Assembly (NCBI GenBank): GCA_900545625.1
Contig: UQZS01000034.1
Span: 1-19,187 of the forward strand
DNA: 19,187 nt
Source: an uncultured Oscillospiraceae bacterium
Lineage (GTDB): Bacteria; Bacillota; Clostridia; Oscillospirales; Acutalibacteraceae
Direction: 5' to 3'
The notes beneath the pieces are model-generated. The model was not told the DNA's origin. It was given only the letters and a program-made list of their open reading frames with translations, and did no database searches. Shown here one piece after another: positions 16,836-19,187 of the stretch. Made by a program: the position numbers and the translations under genes. Within the stretch, counting starts at the first letter, position 1. Every line of letters begins with the position of its first letter.

Positions 16836-16868
16836 AATGCGGGCAGGATCACCTGCCCGCATTGTTTT
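16836..16868 (+). terminator. Strong intrinsic terminator hairpin just before the GNAT gene
   Basis: A perfect 12-bp stem (16836-16847 with 16852-16863, core ATGCGGGCAGG), loop ATCA, then GTTTT. An A-rich left flank makes it bidirectional, and on the minus strand the T-run is longer. It ends about 30 nt before the GNAT start, with no promoter visible between. Confidence 0.88.
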
Positions 16869-16898
16869 GAAAGCATTTTAATTTTTAGGAGTGAGGAT

Positions 16899-17381
16899 AT
16901 GATACGAAAAGCAGAGGATCAAGACGCGCCGCGCGTTCTCGAGTTGTTACAGGACATCGTACGCCTGCACCATGAGGGGCGGCCCGATATTTTTTCCGGT
17001 GCAAGCCCGAAATACGACGAAGCGGCGCTGCACGAAAAATTCCGAAACGAGAACGAACGCATTTTCGTCTCTGTGGATGCAAACGGCCGCGTCAACGGCT
17101 ACGTCATGTGCGTGCTCGAAGAAAAGGATGAGCCGTTTTACACGCAGCGCCCCTACCGCACGCTGTATGTGGACGACCTGTGTGTGGATAAAGCCTGCCG
17201 CGGGCAGGGGGTCGGGCGTGCTTTGATGGAACGCGCCGTCGAAGCGGCAAAGGAGCTGCACTGCTATAATCTCGACTTGAATGTCTGGGCGACCAATACG
17301 GACGCCATCCGCTTCTACGAAGCCATCGGCATGCAAAAACAGCGGCAGTATATGGAGATCGTCTTAGACGCCGGATGTTAG
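16899..17381 (+). CDS. GNAT family N-acetyltransferase
   Basis: A 160-residue GCN5-related acetyltransferase, using acetyl-CoA to acetylate an unknown amine or protein N-terminus. The acetyl-CoA motif is LYVDDLCVDKACRGQGVGRALM (89-110), with the RGQGVG pyrophosphate loop; the later NVWATNTDAIRFYEAIGM stretch is motif B. ATG 16899 has AGGAG seven nt upstream. No promoter is visible between this start and the hairpin ending at 16868. The last residues, DAGC, are encoded by GACGCCGGATGT, the first copy of a short GCCGGATG repeat that continues past the TAG stop, so the C-terminus may have been set by repeat insertion. It lies between two repeat blocks and has no functional partner nearby. Confidence 0.88.
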   Translation: MIRKAEDQDAPRVLELLQDIVRLHHEGRPDIFSGASPKYDEAALHEKFRNENERIFVSVDANGRVNGYVMCVLEEKDEPFYTQRPYRTLYVDDLCVDKACRGQGVGRALMERAVEAAKELHCYNLDLNVWATNTDAIRFYEAIGMQKQRQYMEIVLDAGC

Positions 17382-17452
17382 ATGCCGGATGCCGGAGGTG
17401 TGGATGTGCACAGCTTGGCTTCTCCCGTGGCAGAAAAACTGCATGGCCTCGT

Positions 17453-17509
17453 TCCTCCCTCTGATGAGGGAGGTGGGTCGGCGGCTTGCCGCCGACCCGG
17501 AGGGAGAGA
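17453..17509 (+). repeat. Palindromic intergenic repeat R1, copy c
   Basis: The same outer frame as 891-944 (CCTCCCTC-TGAT-GAGGGAGG, ending GGAGGGAGAG). The inner palindrome differs and is perfect over 11 bp: GGGTCGGCGGC, TT, GCCGCCGACCC. Confidence 0.85.
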
Positions 17510-17570
17510 CTGTAGGCCGGTGTTTGCTCCCACAGAAAATCTGCACGTCCCCGTAGGGCGCGGGCTTGCC

Positions 17571-17604
17571 CGCGCCGCACCGCCGAAATTCTTTCCGCAG
17601 CGCG
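17571..17604 (+). repeat. 34-bp direct repeat, copy 1
   Basis: Starts CGCGCCGCACCGCCGAAATT and ends CCGCAGCGCG. It is identical to 17774-17807. A GGACTNCCACGTCC segment follows both copies. Confidence 0.9.
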
Positions 17605-17739
17605 CTGCAGCGGACTTCCACGTCCGCCGGGGAAATGGACGGATTCCCCAATAACCTACGGCTACAGATTATATTTTTTCAGCACAGCCGCGGTAATATA
17701 TGAAAACTACCCGCACCGCTTCTGACTTCTGACGTCTAA

Positions 17740-17779
17740 CTTCTGACATCTGAACGGCGGGCGCGGGCTTGCTCGCGCC
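17740..17779 (+). repeat. Composite 40-bp repeat, copy 2
   Basis: Matches 16711-16750 except C at 17764 and G at 17775. The two changes swap one base pair of the hairpin (G-C to C-G) and keep the stem intact. Confidence 0.9.
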
Positions 17780-17807
17780 GCACCGCCGAAATTCTTTCCG
17801 CAGCGCG
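17774..17807 (+). repeat. 34-bp direct repeat, copy 2
   Basis: Identical to 17571-17604. The 203-nt spacing includes the unique AT-richer stretch and the TTCTGAC tract. Confidence 0.9.
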
Positions 17808-17838
17808 TAGCGGCGGACTGCCACGTCCGTTTCGCGCC

Positions 17839-17870
17839 AAAAAATCCCCCTGCTTCGGCAAGGGCGTTTT
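17839..17870 (-). terminator. Intrinsic terminator of sleB
   Basis: Read on the minus strand: CCCTTGC, loop CGAA, GCAGGGG, then ATTTTTT. One T-G wobble pairs in minus-strand RNA but would be a C-A mismatch in plus-strand RNA, so it serves sleB best. It lies 20 nt after the sleB stop, between convergent genes. Confidence 0.83.
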
Positions 17871-17889
17871 CGTTTTGTCTTTCACACAG

Positions 17890-18594
17890 TCACTTACAAA
17901 ACCTGTGACTCCCGATGGTCACGATCACGGGCCTCGAATGCATCCACGCGTTCGATGTTTTGTTAGGATTATAATAGTATATCGCGCCGCCGGTCGGGTC
18001 CCAGCCGTTGATGGCGTCGCGCGCCGCCTTTTTCGCCTCGGCGGAGGGCTCCACGCCCCAGTTCGAGTCCGTTACGCAGGTGAATGCCCCCGACTGGTAC
18101 ACCACGCCGGGAATGGAATCGGGGAAGGACGCGTGCGACACACGATTAAGCACGACCGCGCCCACGGCAACCTGCCCGGTGTAGGGTTCGCCGCGGGCTT
18201 CCGCCGCGATCACCTTGGCAAGCAGATAAACATCATTGCTGCTATACTGCCCGCTGCCCGACGAGCCCGAGGAGATCCCGAGCGCCGAAAGCGTTCTGGG
18301 TCCCGCAATGCCATCTACCGCAAGCCCGTTGTCCCGTTGGAAATTGCGCACGGCGGTCTGTGTGCGTGTGCCGTAAATGCCGTCTACTGCGCTGGTGAAA
18401 TACCCCAGGCTTTTCAGCTTCTGTTGGATCTGCCGTACCTCTTCACCGCGCGAGCCCATTTTGGAAAGCACTTCGGCGGTTTGCTGCGTGTGGGTGTAAT
18501 AGGCGCCGCCGCCGGCCGCCGTCAAAAGCACCAGCGCGAGCAAAAGCGACAAAAAACGCTTTGACTTCCCGCGCAAAGCAAATGTGCGTGCCAT
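17890..18594 (-). CDS. sleB: Spore cortex-lytic enzyme SleB-like, with peptidoglycan-binding domain
   Basis: SleB cuts spore cortex peptidoglycan at germination. The 234 residues comprise a basic start and hydrophobic signal or anchor (FLSLLLALVLLTAAGGG, 14-30), a PG_binding_1 domain (about 44-106, LGYFTSAVDGIYGTRTQTAV), a Ser/Gly linker and a Hydrolase_2 catalytic domain (about 120-234). The latter holds VIAAEARGEPYTGQVAVGAV with the likely catalytic Glu132, AVVLNRV, and GAIYYYNPNKTSNAW, and ends in the typical GSHRFCK-type tail. I chose the ATG at 18594 (MARTFALRGK), with AAGAGG about six nt upstream; the frame stays open to 18741, but those residues overlap the promoter. It has a SigF/SigG-like promoter and its own terminator. 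No ypeB follows, so a related vegetative cell-wall hydrolase is the alternative. Confidence 0.9.
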   Translation of the reverse strand: MARTFALRGKSKRFLSLLLALVLLTAAGGGAYYTHTQQTAEVLSKMGSRGEEVRQIQQKLKSLGYFTSAVDGIYGTRTQTAVRNFQRDNGLAVDGIAGPRTLSALGISSGSSGSGQYSSNDVYLLAKVIAAEARGEPYTGQVAVGAVVLNRVSHASFPDSIPGVVYQSGAFTCVTDSNWGVEPSAEAKKAARDAINGWDPTGGAIYYYNPNKTSNAWMHSRPVIVTIGSHRFCK

Positions 18595-18621
18595 GATCAT
18601 CCTCTTTTCCCTGTTTTGAAA

Positions 18622-18651
18622 TAGTGTGGCTTTGCGTGCCCGCTTTATGCA
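18622..18651 (-). promoter_or_regulatory. SigF/SigG-like forespore promoter of sleB
   Basis: On the minus strand: TGCATA (plus 18646-18651), a 17-nt spacer and CACACTA (plus 18622-18628), one base from the SigG -10 CATACTA. Transcription would start about 20 nt before the ATG. Known sleB of Bacillus is SigG-dependent, which fits. Confidence 0.65.
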
Positions 18652-18760
18652 AAACAGGCGAAAATTGTGCTTGTAAAACAGCAAATGCACAATATATGGC
18701 GTCCGAAAAACCCTCTGCTGCCGCAGGAAAAATTTTTTCAAAAAAAGCGAAAATTAGGTG

Positions 18761-18789
18761 TTGACAACGCTTTTCCCGTGTGCTATTAT
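18761..18789 (+). promoter_or_regulatory. rRNA operon promoter P1
   Basis: A perfect TTGACA (18761-18766), a 17-nt spacer and TATTAT (18784-18789) preceded by TGC. It is the first of two tandem promoters upstream of 16S. Confidence 0.88.
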
Positions 18790-18855
18790 ATCAAAGCTGT
18801 CGCGAGACACGGGCGAGCCCGGAGCGATTTCGAAACGGGCTTTCAAAAAAAGTGC

Positions 18856-18884
18856 TTGACAAAGTGCTTTGGGAATGCTAAAAT
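18856..18884 (+). promoter_or_regulatory. rRNA operon promoter P2
   Basis: A perfect TTGACA (18856-18861), a 17-nt spacer and TAAAAT (18879-18884) preceded by TGC. It lies 95 nt after P1, the usual tandem rrn arrangement. Confidence 0.88.
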
Positions 18885-18890
18885 AAAATT

Positions 18891-19126
18891 CCCTCCCCGA
18901 GAGATCGGCGAGAGCACACGGACCTTGAAAATTAAACAACGACGAAGAAAAAGGAACCCGAGATTCCGACGTTTGAAAGAACGTTGAGAGTTTTAACGTA
19001 CGAAAGTACGGACAGTAATTCCGTGTTTTGCGGGGGACCGCAGGACAGGGAAAAGTAAAGAGCGAAGAGCGAAGAGCTTTTTAAAAGATTGGTACAGGAG
19101 CTGAGGCTTTCTGTGTTAATACCATT
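18891..19126 (+). other. Structured rRNA leader
   Basis: About 236 nt of leader with several small hairpins: CGTAC-GAAA-GTACG (about 18999-19012), AACGTT/AACGT around it, and GCGG-GGGA-CCGC (about 19030-19041). A tandem AGAGCGA run lies near 19058-19073. These are probably processing and antitermination structures. No gene is present. Confidence 0.65.
18921..18937 (+). promoter_or_regulatory. boxA-like antitermination site in the rRNA leader
   Basis: GACCTTGAAAATTAAAC resembles the CTTTGAAAACTAAAC element of Firmicutes rRNA leaders, where NusB/NusE bind for antitermination. Its position just after P2 fits. A second weaker candidate is GAGCTTTTTAAAAG near 19073. Confidence 0.5.

Positions 19127-19187
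<61 letters not shown>

Larger units (their letters stand above)
17382..17838. repeat. Modular hairpin repeat block II
   Basis: Non-coding. In order: GCCGGATG units (17367-17396, starting inside the GNAT gene); the linker GAAAAACTGCATGGCC (17433); R1 copy c (17453-17509); the linker GAAAATCTGCACG (17535); a perfect hairpin GGCGCGGGC-TT-GCCCGCGCC (17557-17576); the first 34-bp direct repeat; a GCGGAC/GTCCGC hairpin (about 17609-17626); a unique AT-richer stretch (17640-17718); a TTCTGAC tract (17720-17755); a second hairpin (17760-17779); and the second direct repeat. No gene is supported. Confidence 0.8.

Noticed and set aside
16465..17807. Possible CRISPR array
   Set aside because: Spacing is irregular, the variable parts are palindromes and not unique spacers, and no cas gene is near.
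17875..18564. 229-codon plus-strand open frame opposite sleB
   Set aside because: It is antisense to a two-domain hydrolase with promoter and terminator, and its own translation shows no domain.
18671..18698. Third rRNA promoter, TTGTAA-16-TATATG
   Set aside because: Both boxes are weak compared with P1 and P2, and it lies just upstream of the sleB promoter on the opposite strand.

Overview
The window reads as a GC-rich, Gram-positive, endospore-forming Clostridia chromosome, most like the Oscillospiraceae/Ruminococcaceae group. The reasons are the glgC+glgD pair, Shine-Dalgarno sites before almost every gene, a SleB-type spore cortex hydrolase behind a SigF/SigG-like promoter, the first bases of a 16S rRNA gene of clostridial type at the right edge, and intergenic hairpin repeats of a kind I associate with this group. 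The genus assignment is inference.

Layout. (1) 1-774: 3' part of dnaJ with a strong terminator. (2) 775-1138: non-coding, holding two inverted copies of a palindromic repeat. (3) 1139-2790: a fused shikimate dehydrogenase-shikimate kinase gene overlapping aroQ, covering three shikimate-pathway activities. (4) 2787-8698: a promoter followed by six tightly packed genes: metG, tatD, then an HPr-kinase-like protein, a PqqD-like protein, a SipW-like S24/S26 peptidase and an ABC exporter. (5) 8733-10337: a single-gene unit with its own promoter and terminator, encoding a Wzz-like/BY-kinase fusion with a seven-tyrosine tail. (6) 10528-16391: the glycogen operon glgB-glgC-glgD-glgA. (7) 16392-17889: two blocks of modular hairpin repeats around a GNAT acetyltransferase gene. 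(8) 17890-18651, minus strand: sleB. (9) 18761-19187: an rRNA operon with tandem promoters, a structured leader and the 16S start.

How the parts work together. GlgC makes ADP-glucose, probably with GlgD as regulatory partner; GlgA polymerises it and GlgB branches the chain. The aro genes lead towards chorismate. The most interesting unit is the four-gene cassette at 5593-8698. Its parts match the logic of peptide modification and export: kinase, peptide-binding PqqD fold, protease, exporter. Yet no precursor peptide and no cyclase or radical-SAM enzyme is visible, and it sits in a housekeeping metG-tatD transcription unit. It is my best candidate for an under-described system here.

The repeat blocks are the second point of interest. 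Constant linkers alternate with hairpins whose arms differ between copies but stay paired, including one clean compensatory base-pair swap. This suggests that the structure itself is maintained.
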